NCBI RefSeq assembly: GCF_938039205.1
Contig: NZ_CALHVM010000018.1
Span: forward strand, 1-52,517
Reading direction: 5' to 3'
Origin: an uncultured Campylobacter sp.
GTDB lineage: Bacteria > Campylobacterota > Campylobacteria > Campylobacterales > Campylobacteraceae
DNA: 52,517 nt
Positions 16,916 to 26,498 of this stretch are shown one piece after another (position 1 is the first letter of the stretch; each line of letters opens with the position of its first letter). The notes under the pieces are model-generated. The model ran no database searches, was not told the origin of the DNA, and saw only the letters and a list, made by a program, of their open reading frames with translations. The translations under genes were made by a program, and so were the position numbers.

Positions 16916-18274
16916 ATGAGCGAGTACATCGAAAAAACGATGGAGTGGATAAAAAGAACCAATCCGGGCCAAGGCGTGTTCGTACAGGCTGCGACCGAGG
17001 TGCTAAACAGCCTTGAGCCGCTTATAAAAAAAGAGAGTAAGTACCAAAAACACGCGATCCTAGAGCGTATCGTGATACCCGAGCGCACGGTGATATTTCG
17101 CGTCACCTACACGGATGACGACGGCAGACCGCAGGTAAATAATGGCTACCGCGTGCAGTTTAACTCAGCCGTGGGCCCCTATAAAGGCGGCATCAGACTC
17201 CATCCTAGCGTGGATCTTGGCGTGCTAAAATTTTTAGGGTTTGAGCAAATTTTTAAAAACTCACTAACAGGCGTAAATATTGGCGGCGCAAAAGGCGGTA
17301 GCACCTTTGATCCAAAAGGCAAGAGCGAGGGCGAGATAATGCGCTTTTGCCAAGCGTTTATGACCGAGCTTTACCGCCACATCGGCAACACCGTAGACGT
17401 GCCCGCAGGCGACATCGGCGTGGGCGCGCGCGAGATCGGCTATATGTTTGGGCAGTATAAAAAGCTCACGGGCAGGTTTGACGGCATACTAACGGGCAAA
17501 GGCCTAAACTGGGGCGGCAGCCTAGCGCGCACGGAGGCGACCGGATACGGACTGGTTTATTTTACGCAAAATATGCTCAAAAGAGCGGGCCTTGGGCTAG
17601 AGGGCAAAAAGTGCAGCATAAGCGGTAGCGGAAACGTCGCCATCTACACAGTAGAAAAGCTCTATCAAGTAGGCGCGCTGCCTATCACGGTTTCTGATTC
17701 AAACGGATACGTTTACGACGCAGAGGGTATCGATCTAGCCGTGCTTAAAGAGCTAAAAGAAGCAAGACGCGCGCGCCTTAGCGAATACGTCAAATTTAGA
17801 CCGAACGCAAAATACGTAAGCGTGAGCGAATACAAAGAGGGTAGAAACGGCGTGTGGGACGTGCCGTGCGACGGAGCGTTTCCGTGCGCGACGCAAAACG
17901 AGCTTCACCTAGCCGACATAAAGACGCTCTACGCTAACGGCTGTCGCTTCGTGGCTGAGGGAGCGAACATGCCAAGCACGCTTGATGCGATAAATTTCAT
18001 GCTCGCGCAAAAGGATTTTTACTTCGCTCCTGCAAAAGCGGCAAACGCAGGCGGCGTGGGCACGTCGGGCCTAGAGATGATGCAAAACGCCGGCATGAGC
18101 TCATGGAGCTTTGAGGAAGTTGACCGCAGGCTGCACGGCATCATGAATCACATCTTTGAGCTTAGCTACGAGACGAGCAAGGAGTTTGGCGACGAGGGAA
18201 ATCTGGTACTTGGCTCAAATATCGCGGGCTTTCGCAAGGTAGCCGACGCGATGATAGATCAGGGGTATGTGTAA
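16916..18274 (+). CDS. gdhA: NADP-type glutamate dehydrogenase
   Basis: A 452-residue hexameric-type GdhA that makes glutamate from 2-oxoglutarate and ammonia. Family motifs are clear: NGYRVQFNSAVGPYKGGIRL with the catalytic Lys region, KFLGFEQIFKNSLTG, GGAKGGSTFDPKGKS, DVPAGDIGVGAREIGY, and the nucleotide-binding ISGSGNVAIY. Length and motifs fit the NADP(H) biosynthetic class. I use ATG 16916, placed 5 bases after AGGAG. An in-frame GTG at 16910 overlaps that ribosome site and is unlikely. Linked to ammonia assimilation, it may matter if the nearby nifB end reflects nitrogen fixation. Confidence 0.96.
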   Translation: MSEYIEKTMEWIKRTNPGQGVFVQAATEVLNSLEPLIKKESKYQKHAILERIVIPERTVIFRVTYTDDDGRPQVNNGYRVQFNSAVGPYKGGIRLHPSVDLGVLKFLGFEQIFKNSLTGVNIGGAKGGSTFDPKGKSEGEIMRFCQAFMTELYRHIGNTVDVPAGDIGVGAREIGYMFGQYKKLTGRFDGILTGKGLNWGGSLARTEATGYGLVYFTQNMLKRAGLGLEGKKCSISGSGNVAIYTVEKLYQVGALPITVSDSNGYVYDAEGIDLAVLKELKEARRARLSEYVKFRPNAKYVSVSEYKEGRNGVWDVPCDGAFPCATQNELHLADIKTLYANGCRFVAEGANMPSTLDAINFMLAQKDFYFAPAKAANAGGVGTSGLEMMQNAGMSSWSFEEVDRRLHGIMNHIFELSYETSKEFGDEGNLVLGSNIAGFRKVADAMIDQGYV

Positions 18275-18286
18275 ATTTGGCTTTGG

Positions 18287-18324
18287 GGCTCGTTTTTGCT
18301 ACGCTTTTGCAAACGAGCCTTTTT
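18287..18324 (+). terminator. gdhA terminator
   Basis: GGCTCGTTT (18287-18295) and AAACGAGCC (18311-18319) form a 9-base stem followed by five T residues, 13 bases past the gdhA stop. This is a classic intrinsic terminator. Confidence 0.85.
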
Positions 18325-18735
18325 GGAGGGATTTTGCTTCGCTTTAGCAAGACCGCTTTAACGAAGCAAATTTTAACCGCCCCAGCGTGCAAAATGCGGG
18401 CAATAAAGCCAAAAACCGCCTAAATTTGCTAGCTTTAAATTTAACGCCGAATTTACCGGCGGTGCAAACCCGAAGCCGTCAAATTTATAGAGCCGCGCCG
18501 ATCGAAACGAGCCAAGGCGCGGCCAAATTTTATAAGCCTCAAATTTAAGCTAAATTTGAGAGCAAATTTTACCAAACGACGAGGCGAGCCAAAGCCGTCA
18601 AATTTACAAGGCGGACACGCAAGCCTCATACCCAAGGCGCATAAATTTACCCGCCCCGCTGCCGTGCGTTCTCGCTTGCGCCTTTTTGATTTCGCATAGC
18701 ACAAATTTACGCCGCTGCTTGCTAGTATCTAGCGC
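18325..18735. other. intergenic region dense in AAATTT sites
   Basis: About 410 bases between the gdhA terminator and the end of the iron-transport ATPase gene. The 18421-18606 part holds eight AAATTT hexamers, two of them in the same local context (GCCGTCAAATTTA). A minus-strand frame at 18453-18704 is open but looks like a chance frame. Confidence 0.55.
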
Positions 18736-19509
18736 TCACAGCGGATGCGTCAGGCAGCACTTTCTAGTTACTTGCTCGATGTACTCTACGCTCAAATTTA
18801 GCCCGTAAAGCTTGCTTAAATGCTCGCTTTCTATGATTTCATCCACCGTGCCGAAAGCCACCTCGCCCCCGCCTTTAACTAACGCCACGTAGCCGCCTAG
18901 AAGCACGGCAAAATCGGGATTGTGAGTCGTTAGCACGATGGTGTAGCCTTGCTCTTTTAACTGCTTAACGGTGCGCAGGAATTTGTACTGATTGCCAAAG
19001 TCTAGCGCCGAGGTCGGCTCGTCAAACACGATAATCTCGGGCTTTGCCGCCATCGCGCGCGCGATCGAACACATCTGCTTTTGTCCGCCGCTCATCTGAG
19101 TGATAAATTTATCCTCAAGGTGTGTGATTTCAAGCTTTGCGGTAAATTCCTTCGCGATCGCCGTGTCCTCCTCGCTAGGCCGCGCAAAGATGCCCAGATG
19201 CGCCGCTCGCCCCATCGTGATAAACTCAAGCCCCGTGTAGTCGTACTCGCAGATCTCGCTCTGAGCGACGTAGGCCATGATTTTGGCGCGCTCTTTGTTG
19301 CTAAGCTCCGCGCTATTTTTACCGCCCAGCCAAACTTCGCCCGAGTGCGGCGTCTGCGTGCCGCTGATTAGGCTTAGCATGGTAGATTTGCCCGCACCGT
19401 TTCGCCCTAGTATCGTTAGGATTTCGCCTTTGCCGACGCGTAAATTTACGTTTTCTAGCCTACCAGCGCCGTTTGGATAGGCGAAATTTAGATTTTTTAC
19501 TTCTAACAT
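18736..19509 (-). CDS. iron/siderophore-type ABC transporter ATP-binding protein
   Basis: A 257-residue ATPase of the FecE/FhuC/BtuD group that powers uptake of iron complexes or cobalamin-like compounds. Walker A is GRNGAGKST (about residues 36-44), the signature is MSGGQKQ, and Walker B is EIIVFDEPTSAL followed by the switch His in TTHNPDF. The ATG shares one base with the permease stop (TGATG), so translation is coupled. An in-frame GTG one codon earlier is possible. Last gene of the importer run. The C-terminus is Cys-rich (KCCLTHPL). Confidence 0.93.
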   Translation of the reverse strand: MLEVKNLNFAYPNGAGRLENVNLRVGKGEILTILGRNGAGKSTMLSLISGTQTPHSGEVWLGGKNSAELSNKERAKIMAYVAQSEICEYDYTGLEFITMGRAAHLGIFARPSEEDTAIAKEFTAKLEITHLEDKFITQMSGGQKQMCSIARAMAAKPEIIVFDEPTSALDFGNQYKFLRTVKQLKEQGYTIVLTTHNPDFAVLLGGYVALVKGGGEVAFGTVDEIIESEHLSKLYGLNLSVEYIEQVTRKCCLTHPL

Positions 19510-20516
19510 CACGCGACCTTTTTGTTTCGCCAGAGTACCCAGACGAAAAATATCGTGCCGATAAAGCCCGTAAGTACGCCCAGAGGCACCTCGCTCACGC
19601 TGATCGTGCGCGCTAGTGTATCGACAAATAGCAAAAATATCGCGCCCATAAATATGCTAGCAGGCAGGCTGCGGACGTTATTTGCGCCAACCAGCATACG
19701 CGCCAGGTGCGGCATCAGCAGCCCCACCCACGCCACGATACCGCTCACGCACACGCTACACGCCGTTAGTAGCGTAGCGCAGACGATGATGACGCCGCGC
19801 TCTAGCGTTACGTTTACGCCTAGTCTTGCCGCGCTCTCGTCACCCAGAGATAGCAGGTTTATCCTCCAGCTCATCGCCACCAAAAGCACTGCGCAGGCTA
19901 CCATCACGGGTGCGATAAATTTAAGATTATCCGCGTCGATCTTGGCTAGGCTACCTAGCTGCCAGTAGACGATGTCGGGTAGCTTAGTTTCGGGGTCGGC
20001 GACGTATTTTAAAAAGCCGATAACGGAAGCCATGAGGCCGCTAACGATGATGCCTGAGAGCACCAGCATCAGCGTGCTAGAGCGCCCCATCAGACGCGGT
20101 ATGGATAGCGTCATGCCCACGGCCGCTAGCCCGCAGACGAAGGCTAACGCCTGCACCCAAAAAAGCGATAAATCAAACATAATCGCAAGCGCGGCACCGA
20201 CGCAAGCTCCGGCCGAAACGCCCAGTAGATCGGGGCTAACTAGCTGGTTGCGAAAGACGCCCTGATACGCCGCTCCGCTGATACTAAGCGCGGCACCGAC
20301 GAGGACGGCTGCGATGATGCGCGGTATGCGGATGTTTTCGACGACGTTTTGGATATTTGCCGCAGCGTCCGTCGGCACTCCAAAAAAGCTACCGATCACG
20401 CTAAGTACGTCGCCCGGCGCCACGTAAAACCTGCCGACGCCAAGCGCGACTACGCCGCAAACTACGGTCAGCACGGCTAGCAAAATCAGCGTAAATTTAA
20501 AACTAATATTTTTCAT
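19509..20516 (-). CDS. FecCD-family ABC transporter permease
   Basis: A 335-residue inner-membrane permease with about ten hydrophobic spans. FecCD features are clear: IRIPRIIAAVLVGAALSISGAAYQGVFRNQLVSPDLLGVSAGA and GIVAWVGLLMPHLARML, which contacts the ATPase. It forms the channel for the imported iron complex. One permease gene implies a homodimer. The start is followed by a 414-base gap to the tannase gene, longer than usual within one operon, so it may have its own promoter. Confidence 0.95.
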   Translation of the reverse strand: MKNISFKFTLILLAVLTVVCGVVALGVGRFYVAPGDVLSVIGSFFGVPTDAAANIQNVVENIRIPRIIAAVLVGAALSISGAAYQGVFRNQLVSPDLLGVSAGACVGAALAIMFDLSLFWVQALAFVCGLAAVGMTLSIPRLMGRSSTLMLVLSGIIVSGLMASVIGFLKYVADPETKLPDIVYWQLGSLAKIDADNLKFIAPVMVACAVLLVAMSWRINLLSLGDESAARLGVNVTLERGVIIVCATLLTACSVCVSGIVAWVGLLMPHLARMLVGANNVRSLPASIFMGAIFLLFVDTLARTISVSEVPLGVLTGFIGTIFFVWVLWRNKKVA

Positions 20517-20930
20517 CTTTCTCCTAAAATAAAATCTGCGTCCGCGGCAGCGCCGCGTGAAAAATTGCTCGCCTCAAGAGTCAAATTTGCCGTTTTAGCT
20601 CGCTTTGACGGCCTTTGCGGTATATTCGTCCGTTGCGGCGGAGCTTTGCTAATTCTTTTTATCTTTACTTATTGCGGATCTCGAGCCGCCTAAGCCTTTA
20701 TCTTGCGTTTGCGTCACCGCTTTAGCCGTCGAAAGCTCGGCTCGCAACCTGCGACCGAGAATCCGCCCTAACCGCCAAATGGCTTGTCGCTTTCGGTTAA
20801 ATTTGAGCCTAGCGATGCGCTATCAAATTTAAATTTGACGCTTCCGCAAATTACCGCCGCTTTGCCAAATTTGACTCGGCGCGCTGCTGCACCAAATTTG
20901 ACCGCAAGCTTCCACAGCGTTAAATTTCAG
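20517..20930. other. gap inside the iron-uptake locus
   Basis: A 414-base gap between the permease start and the tannase-like gene's end. It has no convincing gene on either strand. It may contain a promoter for the permease-ATPase pair. AAATTT sites are frequent, and I see no clear hairpin terminator. Confidence 0.5.
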
Positions 20931-22412
20931 CTATTTTACGACGCGATCTATCCACCTAAAAAGCTCGTCCGGATCGTAGTCGCCGCCGTGACCTTGCCCC
21001 CAAGGAGCAGCGAAATCAACCGTCTTGCCCGCATTTTGTAACCCCAGCGCCAAGATAAGCGGGACGGCTAGAGCCGTGTCGGAGTCCGCCGCACCGTGCC
21101 TGATGCGGTAAAATTTGGCCGCGTTTGCGTTACCTAGATAGTTCATCACATTTGCCATTTTTATGATTTTAGCGTCTGCGATCTCGCCTCCGCCGCGTTT
21201 GGCGCTAAATTCTGTAAAGTGCTTTGCCACAGTGTCTGCATCGCCGAAAAAGTCGTTTTCGGGATTTTCGAGCCTTAGCCCGTCAAAAGCCGGCACGGCT
21301 TTCGCGCGCGACATGGATAGGACATAGTCGTCAAATTTAAAATCATAGCCGAGCGTGCAGCCCTGCGTCTCAAGCGTGAAAAACTCGGGCTTTAGCAGGC
21401 TTTTCTCCCGACTTTTTGCAGCCGCGAAAGAGTCTGCGAGCGTCTTTTTGACATACTCTTTAAAGCTTCCCTCGCCGCTAGGCTCAAGCGTGAGCGCGCG
21501 GCCTTTAGCGTCTTTTAAATTTAGCGAATTTACGTAGGCGGGGAAGGCCGATTTTAGTGCGGCGGAGAGCTCTTTTTGCTCTGCGGTTAGCTCACCTGAG
21601 ACGGTTTTTGGTTTACCGCTTCGGTCGTTAAATCCAGCCGCATCAAACGCGCTAAAATCCATTTTCTCGTATTTCGTCTGAGCGCCGAACATCCACTCGT
21701 AGGCCGCGTCGGCGTTTTCTAGGTTCGTAACCGGGCAGTAGGCGGAGACGGCGTAGATCTCGTCGCTAGCCTTTGCGGCTCCGAGTGCGGCTAGATAGGG
21801 CTCAAACTCGCTCGCGTTTGCCGAGACGCCAAGCAGCGCCGACATCGCTCCGCCCGCGCTCGTGCCGTTTGATACGATTTTGTTCGCGTCGCCGGCCATC
21901 GCCGCGTCGTTAAATTTAAGATACCGCACGGCGGCCTTTAGATCGACGATGGCGGCGGGCGCTTTGCCACTAAATTTGCCGTTTGCGTCCTTGAGCGTCC
22001 TGCCTCTAGCTCCCGGCGCTGCGACGACGTAACCGCGCTCAAGCGCCGCTAGCACCGCGTTTGGCTTGCCGTTTTTATCAAGCGCGGGCGTAAAAGGCTT
22101 GCCAGGCATATATCCGCCGATGGAGTTTGGCAAAAATATCGGCGCGCTTGATGCGTCAAATTTGCCCGTATCGCTTTTGCCATCCTCAAAATACTGCGAC
22201 GGAACGTAAAAATTTAGCATCTGAAACCGGCTATCAACGGGGTTTGCTACGTAAACTATCCCCTCGTAGGCTCTAAATTTGACCTCTTTTTCGCCAGATT
22301 TTATAGAGCGCGTTTCAAATTTATCCGGGTCAAATTTCAGATCCGCCGCCTGCGCGCTAAGTGCTACGCACAGGCAAGCCGCCGCGCTCAAAACAAGTGC
22401 CCTTTTTTTCAT
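20931..22412 (-). CDS. periplasmic subtype-B tannase-like esterase
   Basis: A 493-residue alpha/beta hydrolase with a signal peptide (MKKRALVLSAAACLCVALSA, cleaved near AQA at 21-23). The nucleophile elbow is NGTSAGGAMS with Ser185. The acid segment RHGAADSDTALAV and the histidine in GQGHGGDYDPDELFRWI complete the triad. This layout matches the bacterial subtype-B tannase family, which cleaves galloyl esters. Its place between the binding protein and the permease of an iron importer suggests it may open ester-linked catechol or gallate iron chelators in the periplasm (inference). It starts 53 bases after the binding-protein gene. Confidence 0.8.
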   Translation of the reverse strand: MKKRALVLSAAACLCVALSAQAADLKFDPDKFETRSIKSGEKEVKFRAYEGIVYVANPVDSRFQMLNFYVPSQYFEDGKSDTGKFDASSAPIFLPNSIGGYMPGKPFTPALDKNGKPNAVLAALERGYVVAAPGARGRTLKDANGKFSGKAPAAIVDLKAAVRYLKFNDAAMAGDANKIVSNGTSAGGAMSALLGVSANASEFEPYLAALGAAKASDEIYAVSAYCPVTNLENADAAYEWMFGAQTKYEKMDFSAFDAAGFNDRSGKPKTVSGELTAEQKELSAALKSAFPAYVNSLNLKDAKGRALTLEPSGEGSFKEYVKKTLADSFAAAKSREKSLLKPEFFTLETQGCTLGYDFKFDDYVLSMSRAKAVPAFDGLRLENPENDFFGDADTVAKHFTEFSAKRGGGEIADAKIIKMANVMNYLGNANAAKFYRIRHGAADSDTALAVPLILALGLQNAGKTVDFAAPWGQGHGGDYDPDELFRWIDRVVK

Positions 22413-22465
22413 CTTTGTTTCCTTTTGATTTTACGAGATTTACCCGCAAACGAGCTCAAATTTGA

Positions 22466-23485
22466 TTATTTGCTGCCGTCTGGGTTTAGCCCTTTTAGGA
22501 TGTAGTCAAACTCCGCATCGCTAAGGTCGTAGTTCATAAATTTCTTATAAAACACCTTAGTTTTGGCTTTTACGTCGACGTCTTTAAAGAGCTCCGGCTG
22601 CACGATAGTAGCCGCCCACAAAATTTGCAGAGCCGACTCCGCGCCGTATCTATCCCAGCTAAACACGCCTTTTGGGTTGCCGTAGACTTTTTTGTTTTTG
22701 ACCGCTTTTAGCCCTGCAAATACGGGATCAGCGTAGATTTTCTCAACCGCTTTTTGGTTATCCGCGCCGCCAACGATGATGATATCAGGGTCTGCCGCCA
22801 CGATCTCTTCGGCCGTGATTTCTATCATGCTGCCCTCTTTTTGCACCGCGTTTTTACCGCCCGCGTATTTTACCCACGTGTCGATGATCGTTTTGGTGCC
22901 GTCGATTTTTAGCAGGTTTGCGCCGCCTACGATGTGTAGTACTTTAGGGCGCGCAGCGTCGTCTAGTTTGTTCGTGCGCTCGGTGACTAGCGCGATATTA
23001 GCATCTAGGTTTTCGTTTAGCTCTTTTGCCTTGCTAGCTGCGTCGCCGCCGATTAGCTCAGCCGTTAGCAGCACGCTTTTTTTCATATCGTCGTAGTCGC
23101 GAAATATCGCGTTTACCGCGTTAAATCCGTTTTTAGTAAGATTTTCTTGGAAATTTTTATTTGATACGACGACTACGTCCGGCGCTAGTTTAACGAGCTC
23201 CTCGATCTGGATGTCGTTGCCGTTTAGCGCGGCCGGTACATCTGCGATGCGCGGGTAAATAGCGGCGAACCACTTATTTTTCTTGATAAGATCTGTCGTG
23301 GTTACGATCTTATCCGCGCCGCCTAGTACCAAGATCACTTGGTTATTTGCATGCCAAAGCGCGGCTATCTTTTGCGTTTGGGCCGGGATTTTGACCTCAT
23401 TGCCGGTCATGTCGGTGACGGTTTTAACCTCGGCTCCTAGCGCGACGATAGCGCTTAAAAGCAGCGTCGTGAGAAATTTTTTCAT
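22466..23485 (-). CDS. iron-complex ABC transporter substrate-binding protein
   Basis: A 339-residue periplasmic protein with a signal peptide (MKKFLTTLLLSAIVALGAEV). It has the class III binding-protein layout of FecB/BtuF proteins: an N-terminal lobe with VTDMTGNEVKIPAQTQKIAAL, a long helical linker, and a C-terminal lobe with EITAEEIVAADPDIIIVGG. It delivers iron-siderophore, haem or corrinoid ligands to the FecCD-type permease; the ligand cannot be read. It is the promoter-proximal gene. The upstream 23486-23560 is very AT-rich, as expected for a Fur-type promoter, but I cannot place a clear Fur box. Confidence 0.9.
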   Translation of the reverse strand: MKKFLTTLLLSAIVALGAEVKTVTDMTGNEVKIPAQTQKIAALWHANNQVILVLGGADKIVTTTDLIKKNKWFAAIYPRIADVPAALNGNDIQIEELVKLAPDVVVVSNKNFQENLTKNGFNAVNAIFRDYDDMKKSVLLTAELIGGDAASKAKELNENLDANIALVTERTNKLDDAARPKVLHIVGGANLLKIDGTKTIIDTWVKYAGGKNAVQKEGSMIEITAEEIVAADPDIIIVGGADNQKAVEKIYADPVFAGLKAVKNKKVYGNPKGVFSWDRYGAESALQILWAATIVQPELFKDVDVKAKTKVFYKKFMNYDLSDAEFDYILKGLNPDGSK

Positions 23486-23607
23486 CTTTTGCTCCTTGTG
23501 AGATATAAATTTATAATATTACAAAATTGCATATTAAAATAAGATATATTTTTCAAATTTTAAGAAAGAAGCGAAATTTGAGGCCAAATTTGAAAGGCAA
23601 ATTTAAA

Positions 23608-23637
23608 AGCCCCGCCCGCGGTTTTGCGAACGGGGCT
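23608..23637 (-). terminator. fdhF terminator
   Basis: AGCCCCG (23608-23614) and CGGGGCT (23631-23637) pair, with an extra inner CGC/GCG. On the minus strand the stem begins 5 bases past the fdhF stop and is followed by TTTTAAATTT. This is a strong intrinsic terminator that isolates fdhF from the iron-uptake genes. Confidence 0.85.
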
Positions 23638-23642
23638 AAAAA

Positions 23643-25901
23643 TCACTCGTGGTGATAGTCGTCGTAGATGACCTTGTTGGTTTGGAATTTGATACGTTTT
23701 AGCTCGCGAATACGCAAAAACTCCTCCTCCTCGATCCTTTGGATCTGGATGGCGGCCTTAAAGGTCGGGGTCTTACTGATGAAGTCCCAGCCGTTGCTCG
23801 TCAGCTCGTTGCAGCAGCTCTCCCAGTAGTGGTAGGTCATCTGTATGACGCCGTCCGGGACGATGCCCGTGACGTCTGCTTTGATGACGATGTAGCCGTA
23901 TCTACTCCACGCTTTAATAAAGTCTCCTTGCTTGATGCCGTAGCGTTCGGCCAGCGCAGGATTCATCTCTGCGATTGGTCCGATACTGTCGCCGCCCTCT
24001 TCGATAGCTTTTGATCGTCTAGTCATGACGCCGCCGGCGTACTGATAGACTTTACGCGTAGTTAGCAGCTGTATCGGATACTCGGCGTCGGTCGGCTCGT
24101 CCACGCTACCGGCCATCACTTCGTACTCAGGCGGTAAATTTACGCGTTTAGCAAACTCGGCTTTTGCCGGCTCGATATCCGCGACGCTCTTTACGTGCAA
24201 GCAAGGGATAAATTTACCTTTGCCGTCGGGCGTAAAGAATTTTTTATCTAGATATAGGCTCTGTCCGCCCATGTCGTTTTCATCAGGGCACGGCCAGTGC
24301 AAGCCGTGGTGCTTTTTGATGCGGTAGTAGCTCATGCCGCCGTATCTTCTAGGATCGCACTTGCGTACCTCTTCCCAAATTTCTTCAGGCGAGTTAAAGT
24401 TAAATCCCTCTGTCGCTCCGAGCCTTCGCGCTATCTCGCAGATGATCCACCAGTCTTGTCTGGCGTCTCCTGGAGGCGTGATGACGTGTTCGTTGTGCTG
24501 TACGCGGCGCTCGGCGTTGGCATAGAGGCCCTCTTTTTCGCTACTTGCCACGCCGGGCAAAACGACGTCGGCTTTACGCGACGTTTCGGTTAAAAATATA
24601 TCCTGAACCACGTACATATCTACTTTAGAGATCGCTTTTAGGAAGTGGTTGGTGTTTGGATCGGTCATAACCGGGTTTTCGCCCATCGTCCAGAAAAAAT
24701 GCACTCTACCGTCAAGGATGGCGTTTGGTACTTCGGTTTTATGGATGCCGATTTTACCGTTTAAAGATCCCGGCTCTAAATGCCAAACCTGCTCGAACCA
24801 CTCGCGCTGTTTAGGATCGGTTACCGAACCTAAATTTGGGAAAATATTCGGCAACACGCCCATATCGCAGCAGCCTTGGACGTTTTCTTGTCCGCGTATC
24901 GGCAGGTCTCCGCTACCTAGCTCGCAGATATTTCCCGTTAAAAGGAATAAATTTGAGATATCGCAAACCGCGCCTACGCCGTGGTTAAAGTGCGTAACGC
25001 CCATACCGTGCGTGATGACCGCAGGTCTGATAGTCGCGTACATACGAGCCGCTTTTCTCACGTCCTCAGGATTTAGGTTGGTGTAGCTAGCGATGGCTTC
25101 AGGCGAGTAGTCCTTGACCGCTTCGCGCACGTATTCTACGCCTTTGGTGCATTCGTTTACGAAGTCCCAGTTAACCAAATTTTCCTCGAAAATAACGTAA
25201 ATGAGAGAGTTTATAACCGCGATATTGTGCTCGGGCGCTAGCTGCAAATGCACGTCCGCTCGGCTGGCAAATTCCGTTTTTATCGGGTCTATCACGATGA
25301 GCTTAGCACCGCGGTTTAGCGCACGCTGTATGTGCATCGCCGCGATCGGGTGGCCGTTTTCGGGGTTTGAGCCGATCATCAATATACAATTACTATAAGG
25401 TCCGATCTCCGTAAAGCTGTTTGTCGCCGCTCCGTTACCGATTGTTTTGGCAAGACCTGCCACAGTCGGAGCGTGTCAAATTCTAGCGCAGTGATCGACG
25501 TTGTTCGTCCCGATTACGGCGCGCATTATCTTTTGCGCGACGTAGTTGTCCTCTAGCGTACAGCGAGCCGAGTAGTTGCCTACTAGCGCGTCAGGGCCGT
25601 ATTTTTCCTTGACCTCTTTCATCTTTGCGACGACTAGATCGAGCGCTTCGTCCCAGCTAGCCTCCTCGAGATCTCCGTCTTTGCTAAATACGCCGTCTTT
25701 TTTGCGGATTAGCGGTTTTGTTAGTCTGTCGGGCGCCCCCACGTAGTCCCAGCCGTAAAAGCCCTTTAAGCACAGATTTCCCTGATTTACGGGGTTATCC
25801 TGCACTCCAAGCGCGCTTCTTATCACGTTGTTTTCGACGTGAAGCTCGACCTGACAGCCCGTGCCACAGTATGGACATATGACTTTGCCGGTCTTTGTCA
25901 T
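23643..25901 (-). CDS. fdhF: selenocysteine formate dehydrogenase, FdhF (FDH-H) type
   Basis: One 752-residue gene read through an in-frame TGA at 25476-25478, which encodes selenocysteine 142 in the active-site context CARI-U-HAPTVAGLA. Without read-through it looks like two genes. The N-terminus has the [4Fe-4S] ligands Cys9, Cys12, Cys16 and Cys44 (ICPYCGTGC and NLCLKGFYGWD). The rest is the molybdopterin-guanine-dinucleotide body (RGQENVQGCCDMG, GVASSEKEGLYANAERRVQ). No Tat signal or N-terminal ferredoxin domains are present. Length and motifs fit E. coli FdhF of formate hydrogenlyase rather than the longer periplasmic FdhA. I start at ATG 25901 because GGAAAGGAG lies just upstream; an ATG 11 codons earlier lacks one. 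No hydrogenase genes are adjacent. Confidence 0.93.
25448..25462 (-). promoter_or_regulatory. SECIS element of fdhF
   Basis: A perfect hairpin TGGCA-GGTCT-TGCCA on the minus strand, 13 bases after the UGA. The apical GGTCT loop and the spacing match the bacterial SECIS upper stem bound by SelB in E. coli fdhF. It directs selenocysteine insertion at the UGA. Confidence 0.9.
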
Positions 25902-26498
25902 TTTTTCTCCTTTCCCGATGTGCAAAATTTGCATATTTATTAAATATGAAATATTCGCATATTTGTCCTTAAAAGATAATAAATTCTCTTAATCTTATAA
26001 ATCAGTTTTCAAATTTAAGATTTAGTTTATATTTTATATCTGTAAACAAAGCTGTAATAGCTGTAAAATCGCATTTTCTAGCGTATCATTTTAGTTACTT
26101 ATAAAGACGTGTTGAGAGATCTTATTAAGATAAGGATTAGAAATTGTATTAATGTAACTTAAAATTCTACTTCAACGCTTAATCAAATTTGATCCGTTTG
26201 TGAGGCGTAAAGCGAGCAAAAGACAGTTAAAATTTGTAAGCTTAAATTTGATAGCGCGAGCGTTTTGGCGTTAAATTTATTTTGAATTATTTTTGGAGTG
26301 CGATAAATTTATCGTGGGTTTTGGCGAGCTAAATTTGACCGCCGACCCCACGAAACTAAATTTAGCTTCGCGAGCGAGCCGCGCAAATTCTGCCAAATTT
26401 GACCCGTTTGGCCAGCCGTTGCCAGCAAAACCGAGTCAAATTTGACGCGTTAAAGAGCCTAGCGAGATGGTTCGCTCTAAGCCCTCAAAATGAGCAGA
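25902..26498. other. fdhF upstream region
   Basis: About 600 bases, very AT-rich from 25935 to 26180. It holds three spaced TGTAA words at 26041, 26053 and 26062; the last two form a direct repeat GCTGTAA at 9-base spacing. It should contain the fdhF promoter, but I cannot assign a sigma factor. The 26181-26498 part is more GC-rich, with many AAATTT sites and no gene. Confidence 0.5.

Noticed and set aside
18453..18704. 83-codon minus-strand frame in the gdhA downstream gap
   Set aside because: It has no ribosome site or recognisable domain, and its composition reflects repeated AAATTT-rich spacer sequence.
25476..25478. Frameshift or nonsense mutation splitting a formate dehydrogenase into two genes
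   Set aside because: The stop is TGA in the known selenocysteine context and is followed by a perfect SECIS hairpin at the right distance, so it is a recoded codon.
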